DNA from: a virus
Virus record (IMG/VR): IMGVR_UViG_3300030101_000172
Span: 1-60,546 of that record
Length of the DNA stretch: 60,546 nt
Reading direction: 5' to 3' (one strand)
In this document: in pieces, positions 35,581 through 47,400 of the stretch
Position numbering within the stretch: the stretch's first letter is position 1
How the letters are laid out: each line of letters begins with the position of its first letter
Translations under genes and position numbers: made by a program
The notes under the pieces: generated by a model
The model's database searches: none
What the model was told of the DNA's origin: nothing
What the model saw: the letters and a program-made list of their open reading frames with translations, nothing else

Positions 35581-36981
35581 ATGGGTCTTGCAGTATTAAA
35601 AAACACGTCAACAGGTATGCGTTCATACATATACCCAGGGACTTTCAAACCATTTAAACACCAAGAAGAGACAGCATCTTTCTTGGCTACAAGAAAAAGA
35701 GCGTTTTGTTTCAACGAACAAGGCACTGGCAAAACTGCTAGTTCTATATGGGCATCAGACTTTTTGATGGACATTGGAGCAGTCAATCGTGTGCTTGTCA
35801 TATGCCCTTTATCGATAATGGATTCTGTGTGGAGAGATGATTTGATGACCTTTGCACCACACAGAACTGTTGAAGTAGCACATGGCACACCCGACAAGAG
35901 AAAGAAAATAATAGAAGAAGGTTCAGACTTTGTAGTTATAAACTACGATGGCGTTGAGATTGTATCAGATACAATATTAAAAGGTGGTTTTGATTTGATA
36001 ATAATCGATGAAGCCACACATTATAAAAACCCAAGAACAACAAGATGGAAAGTATTAAATAAGTTGTTAACAGATGATACGTGGTTGTGGATGATGACGG
36101 GAACTCCTGCGGCACAGAGTCCTCTTGATGCTTATGGATTGGCAAAGTTGATGAACCCAACTGTTGTGCCAAAGTTTTTTGGCTCTTTTCGTGACATGGT
36201 GATGACACAAATATCTAGGTTCAAATGGATTCCAAAAGATTCTTCTATAAAAACTGTACATAGAATACTGCAACCTGCCATTAGATTTACAAAGAAGAAC
36301 TGTTTAGATTTGCCACCCATGACATATGTCAAGAGAGAGGTAGAACTTACAAGGCAACAAACTAAATACTACAAAGAACTAAAAACAAAACTAAGAATGA
36401 AAATAACAGGAGAAGAGATAACCGCTAACAATGCCGCAATAGGTATGAACAAGTTACTACAAATAGCATCAGGTGCTGTTTATACAGACAAGGGTGATGT
36501 ATTAGAGTTTGATATAAAGAACAGATACAAAGTATTAAAAGAAGTTATAGATGAGGCAAGTCAGAAGGTTCTTGTGTTTGTTCCTTTCAGACACACAATA
36601 GATTTACTACGAGATAAACTAATAGCAGATAAGATACCCACAGATATTATTCGTGGTGATGTGCCTGCACACAAGAGAACAGAAATATTCAAAGCATTTC
36701 AAGAAACAACAATACCTAAAGTTTTATTAATTCAACCACAATCTGCGGCTCATGGTGTAACACTTACGAAAGCCAATGTGGTTGTGTGGTGGAGTCCCAT
36801 AAGTTCGTTAGAAACTTATGCTCAAGCCAATGCTAGAGTACACAGAGCAGGACAGACACACAAATGCACTGTAGTGCAACTGCAAGGTTCTAACACAGAA
36901 AAACACGTTTACAGGTTATTAGATAACAGAATACACCTACACACAAAAATAATAGAACTTTACAAAGAAATACTTGACTAA
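35581..36981 (+). CDS. SNF2-type superfamily 2 helicase
   Basis: A 466-residue protein. Q-motif-like FKPFKHQEETASFL, motif I NEQGTGKT (about 45-52), motif Ia VLVICPLSIM, motif II DEAT (143-146) in LIIIDEATHYKN, motif III TGTPAA, motif V QPQSAAHGVTLTKANVVVWW and motif VI QANARVHRAGQ. These are the SWI2/SNF2 helicase-like ATPase motifs of the short phage form. It may move along DNA at replication forks or strip bound proteins. It lies between the nuclease genes and the SSB/primase genes. The start has AAGGAG 8 bases upstream. Confidence 0.92.
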   Translation: MGLAVLKNTSTGMRSYIYPGTFKPFKHQEETASFLATRKRAFCFNEQGTGKTASSIWASDFLMDIGAVNRVLVICPLSIMDSVWRDDLMTFAPHRTVEVAHGTPDKRKKIIEEGSDFVVINYDGVEIVSDTILKGGFDLIIIDEATHYKNPRTTRWKVLNKLLTDDTWLWMMTGTPAAQSPLDAYGLAKLMNPTVVPKFFGSFRDMVMTQISRFKWIPKDSSIKTVHRILQPAIRFTKKNCLDLPPMTYVKREVELTRQQTKYYKELKTKLRMKITGEEITANNAAIGMNKLLQIASGAVYTDKGDVLEFDIKNRYKVLKEVIDEASQKVLVFVPFRHTIDLLRDKLIADKIPTDIIRGDVPAHKRTEIFKAFQETTIPKVLLIQPQSAAHGVTLTKANVVVWWSPISSLETYAQANARVHRAGQTHKCTVVQLQGSNTEKHVYRLLDNRIHLHTKIIELYKEILD

Positions 36982-37033
36982 GCTATCTCTAGTAACTATA
37001 TATAAAGTATTAATAGATAAACGGAGAATGTAA

Positions 37034-37432
37034 ATGGAAGAATCTTCCCTATCTGCTGAAAAGTTAACTAAAGCGTATATAAGAATAAGAGAGGAACGAG
37101 CATCGCTCAGTACCTCCTACAAAGAAAAAGATACAGCGTTGGTTAATCAGCTAGACATGGTGCGAAAAGGACTTCTCGATTACTGTGAGAAACACGGTGT
37201 TGAGAGTGTGAAAACTTCCGAAGGTCTCTTTTATAGAACGACAAAGACAAAATATTGGACTAGCGACTGGGAATCCATGCACAAGTTTATACTACAGCAT
37301 GAAGTGCCTGAGTTGTTTGATAAGCGTCTTAACCAGTCAAACTTAAAAGAGTTTTTGGAAGATAACCCCGATGTATATCCCGAAGGTCTTAACAAAGACA
37401 CGGAGTACGTCATAACTGTGAGGAAAAAATAA
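37034..37432 (+). CDS. conserved replication-cluster protein, 132 residues
   Basis: A charged helical N-terminus (KLTKAYIRIREERASLSTSYKEKDTALVNQLDMVRKGLLDYCEKHG) is followed by VESVKTSEGLFYRTTKTKYWTSDWESMHKFI and a C-terminal EDNPDVYPEGLNKDTEYVITVRK. The YWTSDWESMHKF...PELF..R.NQ..LKEFLE.NPD..P.GLN pattern is familiar from many marine and other phages in replication clusters. The coiled N-half suggests a Gam- or Gp157-like DNA-end-binding role, unproven. TAATG overlap with the HTH gene. Confidence 0.65.
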   Translation: MEESSLSAEKLTKAYIRIREERASLSTSYKEKDTALVNQLDMVRKGLLDYCEKHGVESVKTSEGLFYRTTKTKYWTSDWESMHKFILQHEVPELFDKRLNQSNLKEFLEDNPDVYPEGLNKDTEYVITVRKK

Positions 37433-37713
37433 TGGTAGGAAAATATGTACCAATAGAGGATGTGGCTAAACACTTTTCAGTTTCCATATCCACAATCCGA
37501 GCATGGGTGCGTCAAAAAGAAATACCCGATGATACTTACATAAAAGTGGGTAATACTTATCGGTTTAATATTGAGGACGTATCCGATGCTTTAACAAACA
37601 AGTCTAAACCATTGAAAGACAACGACAATATTGTCAGGGAAACTTGGCATCACGAAGATGACGTTGATAAAGAACATGGTATAGAAAAAGTAAACCTCGA
37701 CCAAGATTATTAG
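37432..37713 (+). CDS. small HTH protein, MerR/excisionase-like
   Basis: 93 residues. Residues 6-55, PIEDVAKHFSVSISTIRAWVRQKEIPDDTYIKVGNTYRFNIEDVSDAL, make a winged helix-turn-helix of the excisionase/MerR-like (HTH_17) type: helix, turn, recognition helix STIRAWVRQ, then a beta-wing GNTYRF. The C-terminal 35 residues are charged. It is the only clear DNA-binding regulator in the window, so it is a candidate binder of the palindromes. It could also be an architectural factor in replication. Confidence 0.75.
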   Translation: MVGKYVPIEDVAKHFSVSISTIRAWVRQKEIPDDTYIKVGNTYRFNIEDVSDALTNKSKPLKDNDNIVRETWHHEDDVDKEHGIEKVNLDQDY

Positions 37714-37723
37714 GAGAGTGCAA

Positions 37724-38389
37724 ATGAACGAGTCGATTATGAACTACAATATTAATGATGTAGAGGCTTTATGGCCAAAAATAAATAGAACCTATAAGTT
37801 TGATAGTGCAGAGCAGAGGTCTATACCTTGCAACGCTACAGATGCAGGGGCAGAATATAATATGCAGTTTCGCATGAGTAAAGATCAAGCCAAGGCATTG
37901 TACGAGGCGATGGGTAGAGCCTATGCAGAGAAGAAAGAAGGCAGTTGGCCTGCTAAACTACCATTCCCATTTAAGAAAGATGAGGATGGAACTTACACTC
38001 ATAAGACTAAATTAAAAGGTGCTTATGGTACAGACCCTACAAGAAAGCCAATGCAGGTGGACTCCAAGGGTGTAAAGTTAGCTGATGATTTTCTATTAAC
38101 TACTGGTAGCACCGTGAATATAGCTGTGACTTTTACTCCGTACATGTTGGGTAAAGATGCAGGTGTGTCTTTGAGATTAAGAGCAGTACAAGTTACTAAC
38201 TACAAACCTATGGAAGAAGTATCACCATTTGGTGTTGTGGAAGGTGGTTACACTGCAAACGAAGATAACCCTTTTAATTCCGTTGAAGAACCGATAGCAG
38301 AACCTAAGAAAGTAGAAAGTAAAAAATCTACAAAAGAAAAGGTAGAAGATAACGATCTCTCTGCTATAGTTGATAACTGGGACGACTAG
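37724..38389 (+). CDS. single-stranded DNA-binding protein (T7 gp2.5-like)
   Basis: 221 residues from the ATG at 37724 with TAGGAGAG just upstream. A beta-rich body holds WPKINRTYKFDSAEQRSIPCNATDAGAEYN, the WPAKLPFPFKKDEDGTYTHKTK loop, and VNIAVTFTPYMLGKDAGVSLRLRAVQVTNY. A Lys/Glu-rich linker leads to a terminal DNWDD. The acidic tail with aromatic residues and the OB-type strand pattern match phage SSBs such as T7 gp2.5. It protects single strands and contacts the polymerase and primase-helicase. Confidence 0.85.
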   Translation: MNESIMNYNINDVEALWPKINRTYKFDSAEQRSIPCNATDAGAEYNMQFRMSKDQAKALYEAMGRAYAEKKEGSWPAKLPFPFKKDEDGTYTHKTKLKGAYGTDPTRKPMQVDSKGVKLADDFLLTTGSTVNIAVTFTPYMLGKDAGVSLRLRAVQVTNYKPMEEVSPFGVVEGGYTANEDNPFNSVEEPIAEPKKVESKKSTKEKVEDNDLSAIVDNWDD

Positions 38390-38400
38390 TCCCTCAATAA

Positions 38401-38458
38401 TACCACTACTCCTTTTTTAAACCTTTCTCCATGGGTAGTTGTTGGAGGGGTAGTGGTA
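38401..38458 (+). promoter_or_regulatory. long-arm inverted repeat before the primase gene
   Basis: TACCACTAC (38401-38409) pairs with GTAGTGGTA (38450-38458), with TCC/GGA also able to pair. An alternative upstream start, ATG at 38431, lies in the loop; the main start at 38479 lies 20 bases after the second arm. It may separate SSB from primase expression. Confidence 0.5.
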
Positions 38459-38478
38459 GCTTAACTTTATGGTTTGTC

Positions 38479-41280
38479 ATGGAAAAAATATTATTTTTAA
38501 GGAGCGTACTAGCCAAGGAGGGATTCTACTGCGTATTTGCAAGTCGTATAAGAGACGACAAGAGAGTACAGAAATTTTACAAAGATATAGGTCAAGTTGC
38601 CGATGTGGCAAATAATTTAGATGAAGAAGGATATGACGTATATTTTGCATTATCAACGTTTGTTGATCCAAGCTCTAGGAAAGTACCTAACGTAAAACAC
38701 GTTAACACATTGTTCCTTGACCTCGATTGTGGGGTTGGGAAAGATTATGAAACACAACAGAAAGCTATATCAGCTTTAAAAGAATTTTGTAAGAAACTAT
38801 CTCTACCTAAGCCGTTGTTGATAAATTCAGGTAGAGGTGTGCATGTATATTGGATTTTGTCAGAACCTGTCGGTGTGGATGATTGGTTACGTACCGCATC
38901 AAAACTAAAGCATCAATGCACACAGCATAACTTGTTAGCAGATCCTGCTGTAACGGCAGATGCCGCAAGAGTGCTACGAATACCAAGCACACATAACAAT
39001 AAGGTAGACCCACCATTAGAAGTTACATTTATAAGTAACTCTATGCCTGATACTGTAGACTTTGACGAGTTCTCTGAATTATTAGGTGGTGACCCTATAC
39101 CCGTACCAAATAGATATGTGCCTACACAAAACAATGCTACATCAGAGGCGTTGATAAGTAATGTAGAAAACGTATTCAAAGATATACTTGTAAAAACTGC
39201 AAGTGGTAATGGTTGTCAACAGATAGGTATCATAGCTAGAGATCAAGAAACAGTCAGCGAACCTTTGTGGAGAGCAGGATTATCTATAGCTAAGTTCTGT
39301 GTAGATGCAGAAAAAGCCGCACATTACATATCAAAGGGTCACGAAGATTACACCAAAACAAGTACAGACAAGAAGATGGACAACATAAAAGGGCCTTACC
39401 TCTGTAATACATTTGATGAATACAACCCCGAAATATGCACGAAATGTAAGTTTTGGGGTAAGATAAAATCTCCTATATCTCTTGGTAAACGTATAAAGGA
39501 GGCTACCGAAGAAGATAATGTAGTAGAAGCTCCTGCTATAAATTTAGTAAATAGCCCTACTAATAAATACACCATACCTGCGTATCCACGACCTTATTTC
39601 AGAGGTGCTAATGGTGGTGTGTATGTCAGAACTATAAAGTCTAGTGGTGATGTAGATGAGAAACTTATATATCACAATGACTTGTATGTAGTAAAAAGAT
39701 TGAGAGATGTAGAGGTTGGTGAGGCAGTCGTGATGCGATTGCATTTGCCAAAAGACGGAGTTAGAGAGTTTACGTTACCCCTCACAGCCGTGACTTCTAG
39801 GGAGGAGTTTCGTAAAGTAATATCAATGCAAGGTGTAGCTATTACAAGGATGGATGAACTTATGCAATATACAACTACATGGGTAAACGAGTTACAAGAA
39901 AAGGGTACAGCCGATGAAGCGTACAGGCAGTTTGGTTGGACTGGTGATGACTGTGAGTCTTTTATATTAGGCAATGAGAAGATATACAAAGATAGGAAAG
40001 AATTTAATCCACCATCTTCACAGACAGCTTCATTGTTTCCTGCCTTTGAACCAAGAGGCACTCTGCAAGAATGGAAGAAAGCTATAAACTTCTACAACAG
40101 AGATGGGTTTGAACTACATCAGTTTGTTGTAGGCACGTCATTTGGTTCACCCTTGATGCAGTTCTCACCTATAAACTGTGCGGCTTTGCACATATACAGT
40201 AAGGACTCAGGTGTGGGTAAAACTACAGCCATGATGGCAGGTGCATCAGTATGGGGTAGACCCGAAGATTTGATAATACACGAGAGAGATACGTACAACA
40301 CAAAGATGAATAGAGGTGAGTTGTACCACAATCTACCTTTGTATATGGATGAGTTGACTAATACACAAGGCAGAGATTTAAGTAACATAGCCTATCAACT
40401 GACTGGTGGTAGACAAAGAGGTCGAATGACTAGTGGCAGTAATATAGAAAGGCATCGTGGCGAATCGTGGAGTTTGTTATCTGTAACCACGGGTAACACT
40501 AGTATTATAGAAAGAATAAGTATAGTCAAAGCTATGCCAAAGGCAGAGGCACAAAGAATATTAGAATGCCACGTCAAACGTATACACTTTGAAACAAAAG
40601 AAGAAACAGATACTTTTAGTAGTGCAATACAAGATAACTACGGGCATGCTGGGAGAGAGTATGTTGGCCAGGTAATGGGTAACATATCAGGTGTAAAGAA
40701 GTTACTAGGTGAGGTACAAGCAAAGGTGGACGAAAAAGCAGGTCTTACAGCAGAGAATAGGTTTTGGTCTGTATTGGTATCTTGTAGCCTGACTGGAATA
40801 ATACTAGCAAAGAGAATGGGTCTAGTAGACTATGACACTAAAAATTTATTTAACTGGACTATAGAACAATTAAATCAAAACAAGCATCACTCGGAGGACA
40901 TGTCTGCGTCTGTAGAAGAAGTGCTTAACGATTACATACACGAGCATTGGAGTAACGTGCTTTGGATAAAAAGCACAGATGACCTACGTAAGCAGGCAGA
41001 GATAGAGCAGGTTGTTGTACCCGAACATTTACCTAGAGGTAAGTTAGTAGCGAGATACGAGACAGATTTAAAGAGAGCTTATCTAATACCAAAGCCACTC
41101 AAGGCGTGGTGTGGCGATCAGCAAATAAACTATAACTCGTTTGTACATGATCTCATAAAGAAGTTAGGGGCACGTAGGAGTAAGATGAGGCTGAGTAAAG
41201 GCACTCACATGAATCTGCCTCCAACTGATGTAATAATAGTAGATTGTGCAGTAGAAGATGTCGGTATTAAAGACTTATGA
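38479..41280 (+). CDS. AEP primase-polymerase fused to SF3/DUF927-type helicase
   Basis: 933 residues from the ATG at 38479 (an in-frame ATG at 38431 adds 16 residues, MGSCWRGSG..., that look non-conserved). The N-domain has an archaeo-eukaryotic-type primase signature: D81-x-D83 in FLDLDCG and S117-G-R-G-V-H-V-Y-W. The middle (about 300-350) holds CNTF..CTKCKFWG, possibly zinc-binding. The C-half has Walker A DSGVGKTT (about 576-583), Walker B LYMDELTN and RGRMTSGSN...SVTTGN sensor segments. It primes and unwinds DNA for the polymerase. Confidence 0.88.
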   Translation: MEKILFLRSVLAKEGFYCVFASRIRDDKRVQKFYKDIGQVADVANNLDEEGYDVYFALSTFVDPSSRKVPNVKHVNTLFLDLDCGVGKDYETQQKAISALKEFCKKLSLPKPLLINSGRGVHVYWILSEPVGVDDWLRTASKLKHQCTQHNLLADPAVTADAARVLRIPSTHNNKVDPPLEVTFISNSMPDTVDFDEFSELLGGDPIPVPNRYVPTQNNATSEALISNVENVFKDILVKTASGNGCQQIGIIARDQETVSEPLWRAGLSIAKFCVDAEKAAHYISKGHEDYTKTSTDKKMDNIKGPYLCNTFDEYNPEICTKCKFWGKIKSPISLGKRIKEATEEDNVVEAPAINLVNSPTNKYTIPAYPRPYFRGANGGVYVRTIKSSGDVDEKLIYHNDLYVVKRLRDVEVGEAVVMRLHLPKDGVREFTLPLTAVTSREEFRKVISMQGVAITRMDELMQYTTTWVNELQEKGTADEAYRQFGWTGDDCESFILGNEKIYKDRKEFNPPSSQTASLFPAFEPRGTLQEWKKAINFYNRDGFELHQFVVGTSFGSPLMQFSPINCAALHIYSKDSGVGKTTAMMAGASVWGRPEDLIIHERDTYNTKMNRGELYHNLPLYMDELTNTQGRDLSNIAYQLTGGRQRGRMTSGSNIERHRGESWSLLSVTTGNTSIIERISIVKAMPKAEAQRILECHVKRIHFETKEETDTFSSAIQDNYGHAGREYVGQVMGNISGVKKLLGEVQAKVDEKAGLTAENRFWSVLVSCSLTGIILAKRMGLVDYDTKNLFNWTIEQLNQNKHHSEDMSASVEEVLNDYIHEHWSNVLWIKSTDDLRKQAEIEQVVVPEHLPRGKLVARYETDLKRAYLIPKPLKAWCGDQQINYNSFVHDLIKKLGARRSKMRLSKGTHMNLPPTDVIIVDCAVEDVGIKDL

Positions 41281-41479
41281 TTTAAACCCTGATGGGGTTC
41301 ACATAGTTGTAAACTGGGATAGCATGGGAATCAATGCCTCTGTGTTTATATTATGTATAAATACTGTGGAGGCTACCAAGCAAATAAAAAGAATATTTAT
41401 ATCTAAAGGTTGGGAAAGCGAGATACGCACAGTCGTTGAAGATGGCAAATTAGGTGTGCGTGTATGGCGTATGTCTTAG
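41258..41479 (+). CDS. small conserved protein at the end of the early arm, 73 residues
   Basis: The ATG lies inside the primase end (23-base overlap). LNPDGVHIVVNWDSMGINASVFILCINTVEATKQIKRI is followed by GWESEIRTVVEDGKLGVRVWRM. The GVH.vvnWd.m..naSvF.pcin...a...v.r.....g....r...e.G.lGvRvWR pattern recurs in marine phages after replication genes. Function unknown. Its stop (TAG, 41477-41479) overlaps the stop of the convergent giant gene. Confidence 0.7.
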   Translation: MSVLKTYDLNPDGVHIVVNWDSMGINASVFILCINTVEATKQIKRIFISKGWESEIRTVVEDGKLGVRVWRMS

Positions 41480-44400
41480 TCAAAATCATACATATCTTCT
41501 TCATCTCTCATGTATGCCCGCATTTTTGGACTCAGAGATACACCGTTGTGCATTGTTGCTGATTGCCTAACGTGTTGTTTTATTGATCTTCTCATTGCAT
41601 CTGCACTTATGGCAAATCTAGGATGTCTTTTATTAAATTTATTTATGGCATTTAACGCATCTTCTGTATCCATACCATGTCTTATTTCTAAATATAACTG
41701 TCTTAGTAGCTTTGAGCGTCTTACATTAACAGCTTTATCTATACCTTTAGCTACTTGGTTTTGTTCTTGTGCCCTCGTGTATTCTGATGGCGGAAAACCT
41801 AGGAATTGAAAGAACAGTCCATGTCCTGATATGTCATCTACTATTAAATCACCACGTCTAGTATATATACCATCATCAGCTATATATCTACCAGTTTTAA
41901 AAATGTTACGAATAGCCGCAGGCATCATACGTTCTATGCCTCTTTGAGTATCACCAAACTCATCTGTTACCTCTGATATACCAGCTCCAAATTGGCCTAT
42001 AACACTACCTGCGGGGCCTAACAAAGTCTTTCCAACAGTTTCTAGTACACTATCATCCTTGTTATAGGGATTATTTCTAAATATTAAATTAGATAAACCT
42101 ACACGACCTGATATATCTGTAAATTCAGCACTTATTGGCCCTTTGTATAAATGATCCCCTAAAAATCTATTTGTTAAAAACTCTGCTGATTCTTCTTCAT
42201 CATCGAGAAACATATTTGCAATAAACATTACTAAACCTACAAACGGCATACCTTGAATACCTGCAAGTAAAGCAGATGATGCACATATACCTAAAAATTG
42301 TTTTTGTGCTATTTTCTTTTCTTGTGGTGATAAACTTTTATCTGCACCTACAGCTTTTAGACCTGTTTTTATTAAAGTATAATACATTTGTATGCCGTAA
42401 GATTTATACATCATGGCTACACGACCAATAGGTATTTGAGCTATTCTAGGTGCGTTGGCAAGAGATGCCCCACCGTTCATTTCTTGTGATCTGTATAACG
42501 CTTCGTTTGCGGCTAACTCTTGTTTTTCTGCCGTAGATAAATTTCTTTCACTTGCCTTTGTGCTATTCTCTAACCTATTTAATTCTAAGTTATAGGTAGA
42601 AATGAGTGCTACCTGTCTGTTAAATTTTTCTTGTTGATGGAAAAAGAAAGCAGAAAAAGCATTTATTTTATCCCAAAGGTTTCTTGCTCTACCACCTTCT
42701 TCTAGTGTTAATGTATCATAAAATAAGGAACGGTTTAACTGACCTCTATCAGATGCCGATTGAACAAGTGGTAATAATCTGTTTAATTGTCTTAATTTGT
42801 TAGCATCAACATTTAAATCATCTCGCAATTTAAATTTACCATCTTTGTCTGCAACATAATAATTATCTATAGACCAAGCCGCTCCTACGTCTACAACCTC
42901 TCCATTTGGAGTTGTTATTTTTCTTGCTTTTTTTCCTACTCCACTACTGCCTATAAATACCCCTGCTTCTTTAATGGCTTTAAAAGATTCTCTATGTCCA
43001 TACTTACCACCAAGTATGGGTTGAAACATAAGAGGCACTTGTGTCATGTTAACTATAGCAGAGGATATGTTAAGACCTATTGTACCTAAAAATGCTATTC
43101 TGTTAGCTTGTGCAGAAGCTCTCATCAATATATCTCTAGGAGGATTTCTTGCGAATCTAGCTCTTTTTTGTAATTCAAGTACATATTCTTTTGCTTTAGG
43201 GTTTCCTAGTTTTTTATAGTCTTCTGCCAAACCGTCATCTATTTCTTGTAATTTTTTCCCATACTTCATTCTAACGACTTGACGGCCTATATCATAACCT
43301 TTTTCTTTAAATGCACCCAAGGCATCTTCTTTATACCCAGGGCTGTTTTTTCTTTTTACAAAAGATTTAGCAAAAGAGGTTGCAGGTAAAGTCTCTATAA
43401 ACATACGTAGCACTTGTTCTTGAGTTACATCATCTACTTTATTAACTTTCATAACTTGTAATACATCTTTTACAAAAGAGCCTGACGGTGCGGTTTGAAA
43501 ATTCACTTTATCTAAAGTAGAGTAAGTTTCTACGTTAGAAACATCAGGGTCGTTTGCTAATTCTGCCATTGCCCTTTCTCTACCTCTGTTAGACTCGAAT
43601 GCTTCATACGCCATTTCTGTAGAATCACCCTTTTTAATTTGGTATGAAACCCAATAATCACCTTCACGAGTTAACGGGAAGTATGGTTCTATTTTATTTT
43701 TATCAAATAATTTAGCTAATACTTCTTTTTTTAAACTTTGTTTAACTTCTGTGCTTGCATCTGAATTGTCTATTTCACCAAGTATAACATTTTTTAATTT
43801 TTCGTATTGTTTGGCATAAGTTCTTCTCATGTCATTGTAGATAGCTTGACCTTCTTGACCTAGCTTGTTCCACTCTTTTTGTATCTCGTCATACTTTTTT
43901 AATAGATCATTACCACTTTCATCTGTTCTAGCAGTGCCATCTTTGTTTTTATATTCGTCTCTTTTTTTAGTAGGATCTACTCTAAATACTGTGCTTTGAT
44001 ACACAACAAAATCAAATGATTCTTTTCTACCATCGTTTATGGCTTTTTCAAAAAACGGCTCATATTTTCTCATGGCAGCGTCTATAGCCACGTCAACTTG
44101 TCCCGTTTCACCATTCATTAAATCTATTGTTTTTTGTAACTCCCTTACTCTAGGTGATTTAAAATTATATCTTGTAGCTAAATCTCCCAAAGCCTGTATA
44201 GGTAAACTTATAAATACACCTGATTTTAATAGTTTTGGTGCTTTAGACGATAAGAAATCATATACAACACTTGTATACTTGTTTTTATCCATAACATCTG
44301 CTGTGCTGGATACTATTCTTTTTACAGTTTTTAATAGTTCTGGTCTTTGTGCTACTAATGCTAACTGCCCTGCTGATCTAAATTCTGGTGCAGGAGTTAT

Positions 44401-47400
44401 TATATCGTCTATGACCTCGTCTACTCTTGATAGTGCAGAATCTATTTCTTTGGTTGGTTGTCCTGTTATACGCCTTATAAAATTACCTACGATGTTTACC
44501 AATCTTTGGAACGCATTTATAGGCTTACCATTGGGATTTAAACCAGCTAACTTTGCTTGGAATGATGGATTACTCATAGCCTCTGCCACAAACTCATCTA
44601 CATTCGTAGAGCCGTATGCAGTATCTAACATATCTTTTACGTCATTAAATAACGCATTGAGTTGTTTAGTTGTGGGGTGCGATTTGTTAGCTAGATTAGC
44701 AGAAGTGACAGCGTGTGCCATCTCATGTAGTATCACGTGTGGATTGAAACCAGTGTCTGCGTCTAGTTTTATTGTGTTTGTTTTGGGGTCAAACAAACCT
44801 GATACAGGGATCGCACCCTCATCGGTCAAGTTGTTCACTATTTCTACTTTTGTCGTGCCTACCTTCTGTGCCAACTTGCCTGCAACTTGTGCTGTTTCTT
44901 TATTTAAAGAAGTTGCTTGTAGTCCTTCCAACGCAGATTTTAAATCACCTGCCCTCAAAGAATTTTTAATTATAGGATGCAGTGGTAATGATAATCCCTC
45001 TGTAGCATCCGCTTTTAAATATTTATCTACTATTATAACTTCGGAATCAGCTATAGCCGCTATCTCTTCATCAGTTATTTTATAATCAGCATCAGCTTTT
45101 ATTATCTCATCTGCTGTAGCCATATAATCTTCAAAAGTTTGTTTTTTATCTTTTATATTATTTCTAACTTCATCAAACTGCTCTGCCTCTGCTTTTTGAT
45201 TTGCTTTTAATTTTTTGTCTGTATCAATCTCACCCCATTTACCACCAGCGGCATTACGTCTAAGTTCTCTTTGTTTTATGTAATCAGAACGCTCTATAGC
45301 TATTAGTTTTGTAATCGCATCATTTGCTTTTTTAGATAAGTTCTCTCTTGACCAATCTAATATTTCTTTAGCTCTATTCTGACCAGTTTTATCAAAATAT
45401 TTTTTTAACTCAGGTGTTTTTATTTCTCCTGTCTTGTAAAACCCTTTGTTAAATATAGAATCATGTGCGACAAGGACAAATACGTCAGATGTTCTACTTA
45501 CGTTTTCTGCATACCTATTAAATGCTCTACCTGCTTTTATATCTAAAGACTCTCTTGTCTGCTGTTTTCCTTTGCCTTTTTCTATTATTTCTTGCAGTTT
45601 TTGTAAATCAGACTCTTCAAATATGTTTCCATCATTATTTAAATCAATACCAGTACGAGAATCATAATCAGAAAGAGGTTTACGTAAGTTCTTTACATAT
45701 TCTGTAAGAAGCCCCTCCCTCGTCTTAACTTCTTTTTTCTTTAGTACATTCTTACGTTTACCTGTTTTCTCATCTGTTTCTATAATTACATCGTAAGTTT
45801 GCACCCCTTCGTTTATGGCTTTACTGAGCTGTGACTCTATTCTTTGTTTCTTTGGGCTTTTTTGTAATTTTTTAAATGCTTTTTCGCCATAGATTTGTTT
45901 GGTTTTTGTATCTTCTACAACAACTTTTTTAGGTGTTTCTTTTGGTTTTACTAACGGCTCTTTTTTTGGTTTAATCTTTGTTCTAGTTTTTTTACCTAGA
46001 GCTTTACCTATACCCTCTACTGTTGCGTCATCTTTCAGCTTCTGGCGGGCCCCTTTACGTCTAGTATCACCTGTTAACTTCTTTACACCCTTTTCTCTGT
46101 CAGCTACAAACGCCTCCATGCGTTGAAGTGCATTGTCCGCAGTTGTAACATCTTTATTATTTACAGCCGTATCTAGTTCTCTAGTTATTACACTATATTT
46201 ACCTCTATCATTCCCTTGTTGCACCTTGGTTAGTCTGGTGCTTAAATCGTTTCTTTTCTGTCTTATCTCATTAAATTTTTCTTTTGTTAACTCCTTATCA
46301 GGTGTTACTTCAGTTGTAACTTTATCCACAGGCGTTAATGTATCCTGTTGTTCTCCTTCTCTTCTTCCAACTCTAGTAGTATCTCGTTGGCTAACATCCA
46401 ATCCTGCGGGTGTAAGTGTTGCAAATCCTTCGGGGCTTCTAGTAGTATCGTCAGGTCTTGTTTCTGCCACGTCTTGTACAGCACCTTCAGTGCCTCTTCT
46501 AGCTGCGGTTTCGTCAAGTTTTTCAATCTGTAGGTCATCTGTTTCAACCTTTCTAGTTTCAGGTAGCACCGAGCCTTTTCTTTTTTTGTCAACGTCTGGT
46601 ATTTCAGTTCTTTGTAATCTTGTGCCTTTTTCAACATCTATACCTTTATAGATATCATCTGTTTTTATTTGTTGATAATCTTTAGCTTCTGCTGGTATAG
46701 GTCGCCCATCTCTTACAGCATCAGTGGCTAATTTTATTACAGCTTTCTCTTGTGCATTTATAGCTGTGTCAGCTATACCTGCGTCCCCAAGAGCTTTTGA
46801 AAAACGTTTTTCTGTATTTGTTCTACTAGCAGTGTCAAGATTTTCTAATATAGGTCTAAGAATATCACCACGTTTTATCTCTGTAGTTCTTTTTTGTTCT
46901 GCATCTAATGTCTTAGTGATATCTTTTAGTTGTGCTTCTTTGGCTTGTTCTAGTTTCTTTTCTGCTTCTACCCTAGCAGTTTCTTCATCTTTAGCTATTA
47001 AATCTCTTATTTCTTTTGTCTCGTCTACATCTATTAGACCTTTTAACTGTGCGTCTTCAAGCTCATCTATTAGATCTCGTTGTACGGGGGCATCATCTAC
47101 TTTTGGTTTAGCTGTTTCTGTTGTTTCGCCTTCTTCTGGTACTAATATAAAATTAGGTTCTTGTCTTGCTAATCCTAAGTCTAACCCTTCAAACAATTCA
47201 CCTTGATCTTGACCCTCTTCTAGTTTTGGCCCAGGTCTTCTATCTTCTAAAAGTTTTCTTCCTTGTTCTTCTAACTCTGTTTCAGCGTCTAATGCACTTA
47301 TTGTTTGATCGCCTCTTTGATCTGTTAGTTGTAGTATTTCAGTATTACCATCAGCGTTTGTTCTTTTTCTAAACTTTGGTGCTATCATGTCTCCTACAGC

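Noticed and set aside
44039-45085. 348-codon plus-strand ORF opposite the giant gene
   Set aside because: It lies wholly within the antisense of a clear protein with an HEMAH domain. Low-complexity Ser/Ala composition is typical of antisense reading.
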